A stretch of DNA of 64,000 nt from Oxalicibacterium solurbis (GTDB lineage Bacteria > Pseudomonadota > Gammaproteobacteria > Burkholderiales > Burkholderiaceae_D). Shown piece by piece: positions 35,780 through 43,131 of the stretch. The stretch is taken from positions 186,001 to 250,000 of the forward strand of contig NZ_BMDP01000004.1 in assembly GCF_014635845.1 (NCBI RefSeq). The letters run 5' to 3'. The first letter of the stretch is position 1; each line of letters begins with the position of its first letter. A program made the translations under genes and the position numbers. The notes beneath the pieces were generated by a model, which saw nothing but the letters and a program-made list of their open reading frames with translations, was not told the origin of the DNA and did no database searches.

Positions 35780-37081
35780 TTACGCCAGTTTTCTGGCCGG
35801 TTCGGCGCGGATTTCCCGGCCGTTCACTTCACCGCTTTCGTCATCGGCGGCCAGCACGCCTTGCCATGCGCGCTGCACGATGTTCGCGTAGGCAGCCGCC
35901 ACGTCCGGTACCGGAAACGCCTTCGCCAGCCGCGTGACGGCCAGCGCATCGTCGGTCAGGTGCGGCAATTCCTCCTGCGCAATGCCGAAGTCCTTCAGGT
36001 TGGCCGGGATGCCGAGCTGCGCCACCAGATCGCGGATGACGGCCGGCAGCTGCAGCACGGCGCGCTGCGTGTCCGGCTCGGCGATGCCGAACAGGCGCGC
36101 GATGTCCAGCATCTCGGCCGCACGCGTCTCGCGCAGCGCGTCCAGCACATAGGGCAGCATCACGGCGTTGGTGGTGCCGTGCGTCTTGTGCGTCAGGCCG
36201 GCGACTGCATAGGCGATGCCGTGCACCGCGTTCAGTCCGGCGCTGCCGTAGGAAAGCGCGGCGTAGTGGCTGGCGTAGGCCATGCCGACGCGTGCCTCGT
36301 GGTCGTTGCCGTCGTGGTAGCAGCGCAGCAGGTGGCGTGCGCACAAGTCGATCGCCTCGCGCGCGAACAGCATCGTCAGCGACGAGCGGCCGCTGTAGCC
36401 GGGATCGGGATGACCGTCGCGCGCGAAGTCGAACGAATCCAGCGTCAGATAGGACTCGACCGCATGCGTCAGCGCATCGATGCCGGAATCGGCGGTCACG
36501 CGCGGCGGGCAGGTGTAGGTGTATTCGGGATCGATCAGAGCGATCGCCGGGCGCAATGCGTTGTCCATCACGGCGATCTTGGTGGCGTTTTCCGGATCGA
36601 TCAGGATCGCGCCGGGCGTGGCTTCGGAACCGGTGCCGGCGGTGGTCGGCAGCGCGATCAGCGGCAGCGCATCCGGCGCGGCCGGCATCGTGCCCTTGAA
36701 ATCTGCGACCGGCCTGCCGGCCGGCAGCGTCACGCACATCGCCTTGGCGAGATCGATGTTGCTGCCGCCGCCGAGCGCGATCACGTGGTCGGCGGGGCGG
36801 CCGCCGAGACGTGCACGCACGTCGCGCGTGGCGTCGTCGCATAGTGTGGTGGTCGGATCGGGCAGGCCGCCGTCGAACACGACGGTTTCGATGCCGAGTG
36901 CGGCGGCTGCTTCGACGTATTCGCGTACCCACGGTGTCTGGCCGCTGAAGAAGGCGTCGGTGACGAGCACGCCGAGGCGATAGCCGAGCCGCGCCAGCAG
37001 GGCCGGCAGCTGACTGCGGCTGCCACAGCCGATGACGACGCGCGCCGGCGGACAGAAATGAATCTGGTCATGCATTCTCAT
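35780..37081 (-). CDS. Iron-containing alcohol dehydrogenase
   Basis: 433 residues of the Fe-ADH family. NAD-binding GGGSNIDLAKA near residue 103, ALPTTAGTGSEAT near residue 142, and metal-ligand Asp/His residues in DALTHAVESYLT, HGIAYAVAGLTHKTHG are visible. It oxidises or reduces short alcohols or aldehydes; 3-hydroxypropionate/malonic semialdehyde is a speculative substrate suggested only by the malonate context. It overlaps the hydrolase gene upstream by four bases (ATGA). Confidence 0.9.
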   Translation of the reverse strand: MRMHDQIHFCPPARVVIGCGSRSQLPALLARLGYRLGVLVTDAFFSGQTPWVREYVEAAAALGIETVVFDGGLPDPTTTLCDDATRDVRARLGGRPADHVIALGGGSNIDLAKAMCVTLPAGRPVADFKGTMPAAPDALPLIALPTTAGTGSEATPGAILIDPENATKIAVMDNALRPAIALIDPEYTYTCPPRVTADSGIDALTHAVESYLTLDSFDFARDGHPDPGYSGRSSLTMLFAREAIDLCARHLLRCYHDGNDHEARVGMAYASHYAALSYGSAGLNAVHGIAYAVAGLTHKTHGTTNAVMLPYVLDALRETRAAEMLDIARLFGIAEPDTQRAVLQLPAVIRDLVAQLGIPANLKDFGIAQEELPHLTDDALAVTRLAKAFPVPDVAAAYANIVQRAWQGVLAADDESGEVNGREIRAEPARKLA

Positions 37082-37830
37082 GAGGTGCTCCTGTGCGTTG
37101 ATGTTGCGAGAGAAAGGTGCGAAAGAAAATGACGAATGGCGGCCGCGACCTGTTCCGTCTGTTCGGCGAGGATGGCGTGCCGGCCGCCGGCGATGCGCAC
37201 GAGTTGCGCGTTCGGCAGGCCGTCGGCCAGCAGTTGTGCATGCGCGTACGGCGAATCCTCGTCGTCGCTGCCGTGCACGATGAGGACGGGCACGTTGATG
37301 GAAGCCAGCAGTGCGCGCTGGTCGGTATCGCGTATCGCCTGCCAGGTCCAGGCGACGGCGTTGCGGTCTGCCGGTTCGCGCAGGCCGAGCCGCTGTTCGC
37401 GCGTGGCGATTTCCTGCAGCAGCGTGTCGTCATTGCTGCGGCCGAACCATTGCACGTCCTTCAGCACCGGGCTGCCGGACATCAGGATCAGTGCGGACGG
37501 GAGCGGACGGCCGGCACGGCGCAGCGCATCGAAGCTCGCCAGCGCGACCGAGGTGCCCATGCTCCAGCCGGCCAGCACGAAGCGCGGCGTGCGCACGTGA
37601 CCGGCGATTACGTCACAGGCGTCTTCGGCGAATTTTTCCAGCGTGTAGTCCTGCACGCCTGCGCCGCGCCACGCTTCGGCACGGCCGCGCAGGTTGGGCA
37701 GGATCCAGTGCATGTCGGCCAGCAGCGGCAGCGCCTTCTGCCAGCTGGCACGCGTGCCCTGTATGCCGTGCAGCGCAACGAGATCGATTGCGCTGCCGTC
37801 TGCGCCCGCATGGGCGACGTCTTGCTTCAT
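37078..37830 (-). CDS. Alpha/beta hydrolase
   Basis: 250 residues with the nucleophile elbow GWSMGT near residue 93 (Ser95), the oxyanion segment ALHGIQGT near residue 19, and the catalytic Asp/His in GSDDE and GGRHAILAE near residues 190 and 216. It likely cleaves an ester or thioester. It is the first gene of a two-gene operon with the Fe-ADH (the stop overlaps the ADH ATG). GGAGC precedes the start; the promoter is in the 120 bp shared with the second GntR gene. Confidence 0.88.
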   Translation of the reverse strand: MKQDVAHAGADGSAIDLVALHGIQGTRASWQKALPLLADMHWILPNLRGRAEAWRGAGVQDYTLEKFAEDACDVIAGHVRTPRFVLAGWSMGTSVALASFDALRRAGRPLPSALILMSGSPVLKDVQWFGRSNDDTLLQEIATREQRLGLREPADRNAVAWTWQAIRDTDQRALLASINVPVLIVHGSDDEDSPYAHAQLLADGLPNAQLVRIAGGRHAILAEQTEQVAAAIRHFLSHLSLATSTHRSTS

Positions 37831-37895
37831 GTTGCTGCTCCTCGATGAAAAAGATGCGCCATATTTGAGATATACATTTAAAATTCAATCGTTCG

Positions 37896-37923
37896 TCCGC
37901 ATATGCAATGCGGATACATCAGT
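37896..37923. promoter_or_regulatory. Inverted repeats in the hydrolase / GntR-2 intergenic region
   Basis: A perfect palindrome TCCGCAT-N5-ATGCGGA lies at 37896-37914. A half-site ATACATCAGT (37914-37923), the reverse complement of ACTGATGTAT, matches nine of ten positions of the left arm of the palindrome at 39631-39644. Either could be an autoregulatory operator for the divergent genes. Confidence 0.4.
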
Positions 37924-37953
37924 CATATACACAACCGGAAAACATTCCCGCCC

Positions 37954-38716
37954 ATGGCCACGTCAAAAAAAAACCACCGCGAAAAAAACGACGCAGAAAC
38001 CATCCGTGAAAGAAAGCAGAGCCGAAACCAAATCCGCGCGCAACACCGTTAGGGGTGGCGGTAACGCACATGTCCGTCCCAAGCTGACGGACCTGGCGTA
38101 CGAGCAGCTGGAAGAAGCGATCATCACGCTGCGCATTCCGCCAGGTTCGGTGATCTCCGAACTGACGTTGAGCGAAATGCTGAACATCGGCCGTACGCCG
38201 ATCCGCGAGGCGATCCAGCGGCTGGCGCGCGAGCATCTGCTGCTGGTGCTGCCGCAGCGCGGCCTGCTGGTGCCGGAGATCGACCTGAAGAAGCAGCTGA
38301 AATTGCTGGAGACGCGGCGCGAAGTGGAACGCCTGATCTGCCGCAGTGCCGCACGCCGCGCGACGCCGGAGGAAAGGGCGATCTTCGCGCGTCTGCACGA
38401 CGAATTCATGCTGGCTTCGAAGACCGATGACGATATGACGTTCATGCGTTCCGACCGTGAGTTCAACGAGATGACGCTGCTGTCCGCACGCAACGAGTTC
38501 GCGGAAGGCGCGATGCGCCTGATGCACGGACTGTCACGCCGCTTCTGGTACTTCCACTACAAGCAGGCGGCCGATCTGCCGGAAATGGCGCGCCTGCATG
38601 CAAACGTGGCCGGTGCGATCGCCAAGGGCGACGTCGAGGGCGCCGGCAAGGCGCTGGACAGCCTGCTCGACAACATCGAATCCTTCGCCAAGGCGACCCT
38701 CACTTCCGACATGTAA
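37954..38716 (+). CDS. GntR-family (FCD) regulator 2, start out of frame across an A9 tract
   Basis: The regulator reads in frame from KKTTAKKTTQKP through the winged helix (LAYEQLEEAIITLRIPPG ... LVPEIDL) and the FCD domain to 38716. No ATG or GTG start precedes the HTH in that frame. The only reasonable start, ATGGCCACG at 37954, is one base out of frame: the run of nine A residues at 37965-37973 would need to be eight (or slip) to give MATSKKTTAKKTT. Either the gene is frameshifted, it uses slippage at the A run, or the run is a sequencing error. About 253 residues after correction. Confidence 0.8.
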
Positions 38717-38730
38717 AACGGACGTGTAAA

Positions 38731-38767
38731 AAAACGGCCGCCAGCGTCATGCGCCGGCGGCCGTTTT
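38731..38767. terminator. Bidirectional terminator between GntR-2 and the hydroxylase gene
   Basis: Perfect 12-bp inverted repeat AAAACGGCCGCC (38731-38742) and GGCGGCCGTTTT (38756-38767) with a 13-nt loop. The T run on each strand follows the stem in both directions. Confidence 0.85.
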
Positions 38768-38773
38768 CCTTTG

Positions 38774-39592
38774 TTACAGGACGAGGCCGCGATTCAGCGT
38801 GTCGTCTTCTTCCTTCGTCAGTTCCGGGCCGTCCAGTGTCACGCGCGAATCGTCGACGCGGAAACGCTGGATGATCGGCTTCAGTTCTTCCTTCACGTGT
38901 TTCTCGCTGTAGCCGTTGAACAGGTGGCCGATCAGGCCGCGGTTCAGGTCGGTCGTGCCCATCGCCCAGTCTGCGATCGGGAAGGTCAGGTTCATGTTGT
39001 ACTTCATCATGATGCCGAGGTTGTGGTGCGCCGTATGGTGGCGGCGGATCGTGTTGATGAAGGGGATGTTGCGCACGAACCAGTTGTCGTGCACGTGGCA
39101 GCAGTAGTGGAAAGTTTCATAGATCAGGTACTGCGCAACCATCGTGATGAACAGGATGTAGCCGGCGTTGGCATTGATGACCAGCGAGGCGATGTAGCCC
39201 AGCGTCAGGCCGCCGACGCCCAGCGTGGCCAGCACGCGCCACGGGAAGAAGACGATGCGGAATTCGCGCGTGCTGTCGATCGTCACTTCGTTGTCGGTGA
39301 AGTACTGGTGATGCTGGCGCGTATGACGCTCGTAGATGGCACGTAATGCGTAGACGTCGATGCGGCGATGCATCACGTAGCGGTGCATCGCCCATTCGAC
39401 GAAGTTGCCGGCGATGAAGACCGGCAGGACGACCAGCCATTCCCAGCGCGCATTCTGCAGTTGCGTGGCGCAATACCAGATGGCGGCGATGCCGACACCG
39501 TACATGACGGTGATGTGCAGCAGGCCGTTGTAAAGGGGGCTGATGTCAGCCTTGTACTGTTCGCGGAAATTCCGCTGACGTTCGCTCATCAT
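38774..39592 (-). CDS. Fatty acid hydroxylase / sterol desaturase family membrane enzyme
   Basis: 272 residues with the di-iron histidine boxes of this superfamily: EWAMHRYVMHRR, HTRQHHQYFTD, HYCCHVHDNWF and RRHHTAHHNLG. Four hydrophobic segments lie between them. Members hydroxylate or desaturate acyl chains or sterols at the membrane. The substrate is unknown. GAGGAGA precedes two adjacent ATG codons (39592, 39589). It has its own regulated promoter divergent from the thiol dioxygenase. Confidence 0.87.
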   Translation of the reverse strand: MMSERQRNFREQYKADISPLYNGLLHITVMYGVGIAAIWYCATQLQNARWEWLVVLPVFIAGNFVEWAMHRYVMHRRIDVYALRAIYERHTRQHHQYFTDNEVTIDSTREFRIVFFPWRVLATLGVGGLTLGYIASLVINANAGYILFITMVAQYLIYETFHYCCHVHDNWFVRNIPFINTIRRHHTAHHNLGIMMKYNMNLTFPIADWAMGTTDLNRGLIGHLFNGYSEKHVKEELKPIIQRFRVDDSRVTLDGPELTKEEDDTLNRGLVL

Positions 39593-39630
39593 GATGGGTC
39601 TCCTCGAGTGGGTGGCGATGATTGTGTATG

Positions 39631-39665
39631 ACTGATATATTAGTCGTATGTATTTGTTGTGTCAA
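39631..39665 (-). promoter_or_regulatory. Sigma-70 promoter with operator, hydroxylase gene
   Basis: On the minus strand, -35 TTGACA (39660-39665) and -10 TAATAT (39637-39642) are 17 bases apart. The palindrome-like ACTGATATATTAGT (39631-39644) covers the -10 and differs from the mdc site by one base. The extended form GACTGATATATTAGTC spans 39630-39645. Confidence 0.78.
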
Positions 39666-39694
39666 GCTGCCATGCCAGAGGAAAGGAGACGGAA

Positions 39695-40345
39695 ATGGAA
39701 TTGGAAAGACTGCAGCGGGCAATCGCCGGCTTCGAGGCGTTGCTGGACGAAAATGCGGCTGAAAACGCAACGCGAAATGTAGCGAAAAGCGCAACAAAAA
39801 ATGCAGGAAAGAATGGGGCGGAAGAGCGTGCTGGCGTGGATGCGGACGAGGCGCGCGTGTTGCATGCAGGCAGCGCCCTGTTGCGCGAACTGGTCGCGAA
39901 CGACGACTGGTTGCCGCCGCAATACGCGCAGCCGGATGCGCAGCACTACCGGCAATACCTGCTGCACGCCGATGCGGCGGAGCGCTTCTCCATTGTCAGC
40001 TTCGTCTGGGGACCGGGGCAGTCGACGCCGGTGCATGACCACACGGTGTGGGGACTGATCGGCATGCTGCGCGGCGCGGAACGCAGCGAGCGCTTCGTGC
40101 CGGATGAAGCCGGCGCGGCGATGCGCAATCTGGGAGAGACGGTGTTGCGGCCGGGCGACGTGGAAATGCTGTCACCGGCCGCCGGCGACATTCATCGCGT
40201 CGCCAATCTGTATGACGATCGTGTCTCGATCAGCATTCATATTTACGGTGCAGACATCGGCAGGATACGTCGCCATGTCTACGATCCGGCGACTGGCGCG
40301 ATGCGCGAATTCGTGTCCGGCTATGCGAATGCGCGAGAAGTTTGA
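39695..40345 (+). CDS. Cupin thiol dioxygenase (3-mercaptopropionate dioxygenase-like)
   Basis: 216 residues of the cysteine-dioxygenase family. The metal ligands are in GPGQSTPVHDHTVWG (two His) and GDIHRVAN (third His). The SxHxY triad of thiol dioxygenases is SIHIYG. The residue pattern HYRQYLLHA has Gln where true cysteine dioxygenases have Arg, as in Gln-type 3-mercaptopropionate dioxygenases. The N-terminal segment contains 12-bp tandem repeats (39746-39817, tetrapeptides such as AENA, TRNV, AKSA, TKNA). AAAGGAGAC precedes the ATG. It is divergent from the hydroxylase. Substrate assignment is inferred, not proved. Confidence 0.8.
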   Translation: MELERLQRAIAGFEALLDENAAENATRNVAKSATKNAGKNGAEERAGVDADEARVLHAGSALLRELVANDDWLPPQYAQPDAQHYRQYLLHADAAERFSIVSFVWGPGQSTPVHDHTVWGLIGMLRGAERSERFVPDEAGAAMRNLGETVLRPGDVEMLSPAAGDIHRVANLYDDRVSISIHIYGADIGRIRRHVYDPATGAMREFVSGYANAREV

Positions 40346-40379
40346 AGCGGCGTGGCCATTGATGCCGGTTGAAGCGACG

Positions 40380-41387
40380 TCAGCTTTCCTGCAGCTGCTG
40401 CCACGGTTTGCGCGCGCGCCACTCGTTCGGCCAGTCTTCCGGCATGACGAGGTGCAGTGCGCCGATGTCGGTCACCAGCGAATCCAGTCCGGGCGACGAT
40501 AGCGATACGCCGTTCGTCAGCGCCGGCAGCCGTGTGCACAGTTCCGACATCACCATCGGTTCCAGCCATTCGCCGTGATGGTGCCAGATGGCGCCGCCGA
40601 TGACGAAGCGCTCGATATCGAGTGCTGCCGTGACGTTGAACAGCGCACGGCCGAACCATTTGGCCGCTTCGGCGATGACGGCACGGCCTTGCGGATCGCC
40701 GGCCCTGGCGGCATCGAACAGTTCGGCAGGCGGGCGATCGCAACGCGCTTCCAGGTTATAGCCGGATACCAGCGCTTCGACGTCGCCGTAATTGCCGCAA
40801 CCGCATTGCGCCGATGACTGATCCGTCATCAGCATGTGGCCGGCGTGGCCGGCATTGCCGTTCTTGCCGTGCAGCAGGTGGCCATCGACGCACAGGCCGA
40901 AGCCGATCCCTGTGCTCCACGTGACGTAGGCGCAATCGTCGACGCCTTGCAGGTTGCCGAAGGCGCGTTCCGCCGTCAGTGCGGCGACGCAATCGTTGCG
41001 GATGACAACCTGCACGAAATGCCGGCGCAGCACTTCTTCCAGCGGCACCGACATCCAGTCGTTCGGCAGTTCGCCGCGCCGCGCGATACCGCCGCAGATG
41101 TTGGGCGCGGCCAGCCGTATCTTGCCTTGTTGGCGGATGAAAGGGCCGCAGGAGCTGACGCCGACGGTGTCCAGTTCCTCGAATGGAACGCCGGCCTTGG
41201 CGCAGGCATCTTTCAGCAGGCGCAGCGCCTGTTCCGCCGGTGCGTATTCGGTGCCGGTCTTGGCTGTGGGTTCGACGACGCGTGCCAGCGGGCCGCTGCG
41301 ATCGGCAACGATGGCTGCCATCTTGGTACCGCCGATATCGAGTCCACCGATGAAAAGAGATGACTGCGTACTTTTGCTGGAGAGCAT
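40380..41387 (-). CDS. ROK-family sugar kinase/transcription factor-like protein
   Basis: 335 residues. The phosphate-binding motif GGLDIGGTKMAAIVAD is at the N-terminus with no helix-turn-helix ahead, so it is kinase-like. The zinc motif reads CGCGNYGDVEAL: the third cysteine of the usual CxCGxxGCxE is Asp. GTGIGFGLCVDGHLLHGKNG is the second phosphate-binding region. Starts at 41387 behind AGGAAG. Function (glucose or N-acyl sugar kinase) is not determined; the altered zinc site may reduce activity. Confidence 0.82.
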   Translation of the reverse strand: MLSSKSTQSSLFIGGLDIGGTKMAAIVADRSGPLARVVEPTAKTGTEYAPAEQALRLLKDACAKAGVPFEELDTVGVSSCGPFIRQQGKIRLAAPNICGGIARRGELPNDWMSVPLEEVLRRHFVQVVIRNDCVAALTAERAFGNLQGVDDCAYVTWSTGIGFGLCVDGHLLHGKNGNAGHAGHMLMTDQSSAQCGCGNYGDVEALVSGYNLEARCDRPPAELFDAARAGDPQGRAVIAEAAKWFGRALFNVTAALDIERFVIGGAIWHHHGEWLEPMVMSELCTRLPALTNGVSLSSPGLDSLVTDIGALHLVMPEDWPNEWRARKPWQQLQES

Positions 41388-41515
41388 ATCGCTTCCTGAA
41401 ACGGGGTTGCGGGATGTCGAGAGGTGTTGCTTTGAAGAGAGACCATTCTGGCACGACAAAGTTTAGGCCAGGGAATGTTCTTTGAAGGAATAGTGGGGAA
41501 ATAGCGCAGCGGGCT

Positions 41516-42148
41516 TCAGTATTGCGAACTGTCTATTCCTTGATGGATGGCGTAACGGATCAGTCCGGGAATGTCGTCGACGCCGATTTTTTCCAGCACC
41601 TGCTTGCGGTATCGGTTCACGGTGGAAAGACTGAGCGAAAGCCGGTCCGCCGTATCGGTCAGCCGTTCGCCGCGGCAGATGCTGTGGAAGATTTCGTACT
41701 CGCGTGGATTGAGCTGTTCATGCAGTGCACGCGGCTTGCCGTCCATCTCGGTTTGCAGCGGCGGCGTTTCGCCTTCCAGATAGCGGCGGCCGCTGCCGAC
41801 GATGCGGATCGCACGAATCAGTTCGTTGCCGGAGCCATGCGCGGGGAAGCATCCGTCCGCGCCGTTGTTCATCAGCTGCGCGGCATAAAAACGTTCCGGC
41901 CTGCCGTTGATGATGAGAATGGGCAGATGCTGGCGACGTTCCTTGAAGGCCAGCAATGCCTCGTAGCCGTTTTTGCGTGGCGTCGTGATGTCGAGCAATA
42001 CCAGATCGGGGCGTAATGCATCGATCAGGCGCATTCCTTCTTCCGCCGACGGCGTTTCGCCGACGATGGCGAGATCCGGCTCGGACGACAGCCATTGCCG
42101 TATGCCGGCCCGAATGACGGGAAAATGTTCGACGATCAGTATCTGCAT
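41516..42148 (-). CDS. Atypical NarL/FixJ-type response regulator
   Basis: 210 residues. Receiver domain with phosphoacceptor Asp in LVLLDITTPRKNG near residue 54, and a LuxR-type HTH at the end (LNPREYEIFHSICRGERLTDTA ... LSTVNRYRKQVLEKIG). The receiver is unusual: the acidic pair near residue 7 is Glu-His, the switch Thr/Ser position is Asn (LIING), and the conserved Lys of the GYLxK region is missing (GCFPAHGSG). It may thus be phosphorylation-independent. No partner kinase is adjacent. The frame runs 45 codons further upstream but the ATG at 42148 is at the true domain start. Confidence 0.83.
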   Translation of the reverse strand: MQILIVEHFPVIRAGIRQWLSSEPDLAIVGETPSAEEGMRLIDALRPDLVLLDITTPRKNGYEALLAFKERRQHLPILIINGRPERFYAAQLMNNGADGCFPAHGSGNELIRAIRIVGSGRRYLEGETPPLQTEMDGKPRALHEQLNPREYEIFHSICRGERLTDTADRLSLSLSTVNRYRKQVLEKIGVDDIPGLIRYAIHQGIDSSQY

Positions 42149-42642
42149 CCGATGAAGACGGTTTTCCGCGTGAATGGAGGACGCTGCAGGAATATCGATG
42201 TAGCCCGACTGCAGGATTGCACGGGATTGCACAGGACTTACGATAAGGCGAATGCCGCATGCAGTCTGTGAAACGACGCACATAAAGTGATGTATTGGGC
42301 GTCACGCGAGTGTCATGCAAAAGTTGGCAAAGCGGGCGATGTTCGCGGCGGGGCATCGCATTGCCGGATCGAAACAATGCGAAACAACTGTCTGTGGCAG
42401 AAACGACAAAGAAGATCGGTAACCCGAAGATCGGTAACCCGAAAATCGGTGATCAGAAAATCGGTGATCAGAAAATCGGTGATCAGAAAATCGGTGATGC
42501 GGCGATAAAGACTGGTGCCGCAGTTTCAGCAGGAGTGCGTTTCCGGCATGCCTGCAATGAAAAAGAAACGGGCGACCTTGTCGTCGCCCGCTTTAGTGAA
42601 ACGCAATTGATGAAAATCCCGGCAGCGCGGGGAATGGATCAA
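42149..42642. repeat. Gene-free stretch with a 15-bp tandem array
   Basis: Between the regulator and the KGG gene lie six consecutive 15-bp units at 42412-42501: two AAGATCGGTAACCCG, three AAAATCGGTGATCAG and a final variant ending GATGCG. A rightward open frame covers it (repeating KIGNP/KIGDQ), but it lacks a ribosome-binding site and is antisense to a real gene further on. The hairpin at 42569-42590 follows. Nothing else was seen. Confidence 0.85.
42569..42590 (-). terminator. Terminator of the KGG stress protein gene
   Basis: Perfect 8-bp stem CGGGCGAC (42569-42576) with GTCGCCCG (42583-42590), followed on the minus strand by a T-rich tract. Confidence 0.75.
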
Positions 42643-42921
42643 TTACTTGTTCTTGTGGCTTTGCTGTCCGGCTTGCGCATGCTGCTCGGAAGAACCGCCG
42701 CGTGTGCCGCTGGTGCTGCCGGAAGCCTGTGCCTTGTTGCCGTGGCTGGCTGCTCCGCCTTTGCGGCCGGCAGCACTTGCTTCGGCCGAACTGAATTCGT
42801 GCGCATTGCCGCTGGCATGTGCGGCACGGCCGCCTTGCGCAGCGATTTCACGCTGCTTGCCTGCATCCATGTTTGCAAAGCCGCGATTGGTGTTCTGGGG
42901 ATTGCCTGGATTGTTCGCCAT
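42643..42921 (-). CDS. KGG-repeat stress-response protein
   Basis: 92 residues, hydrophilic and Gly/Ala/Ser/Gln-rich. Two KGG-like motifs (GKQREIAAQGGRAAH and GRKGGAASHGN) put it with GsiB/YciG/con-10-like general stress proteins, which are hydrophilin-like and often sigma-S controlled. A strong AGGAG precedes the ATG at 42921. It has its own terminator. Confidence 0.8.
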   Translation of the reverse strand: MANNPGNPQNTNRGFANMDAGKQREIAAQGGRAAHASGNAHEFSSAEASAAGRKGGAASHGNKAQASGSTSGTRGGSSEQHAQAGQQSHKNK

Positions 42922-43131
42922 ATTCGTTCTCCTGAAATGATGGTTCTGGGGAAAAGCGAGCCTGTTCGCCCGCCGGGAAATCCATCCGGCAGATGGAACG
43001 ATCATGGTAGAAAAATCGCGGAAGGCGAACTATCGGCGGATGGCATCAAAGCATGTCAGAAATGCAGGCGCGGGATATTGGCGTAGGGCACGGGCTTTTT
43101 TTTTCGCTCCTCTTTTTGTTGCACGTCATCC

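Noticed and set aside
37694-37953. Continuous frame upstream of GntR-2 as part of the protein
   Set aside because: That part is antisense to the hydrolase gene and crosses the promoter region; no start signal is near its only ATG codons.
42412-42501. Possible CRISPR array
   Set aside because: Units are 15 bp, directly abutting and without unique spacers; no cas genes are nearby.
42295-43086. Rightward 263-codon frame containing the KIGNP/KIGDQ repeats
   Set aside because: It has no ribosome-binding sequence, its second half is antisense to the KGG gene, which has strong start signals, and its composition is not protein-like.
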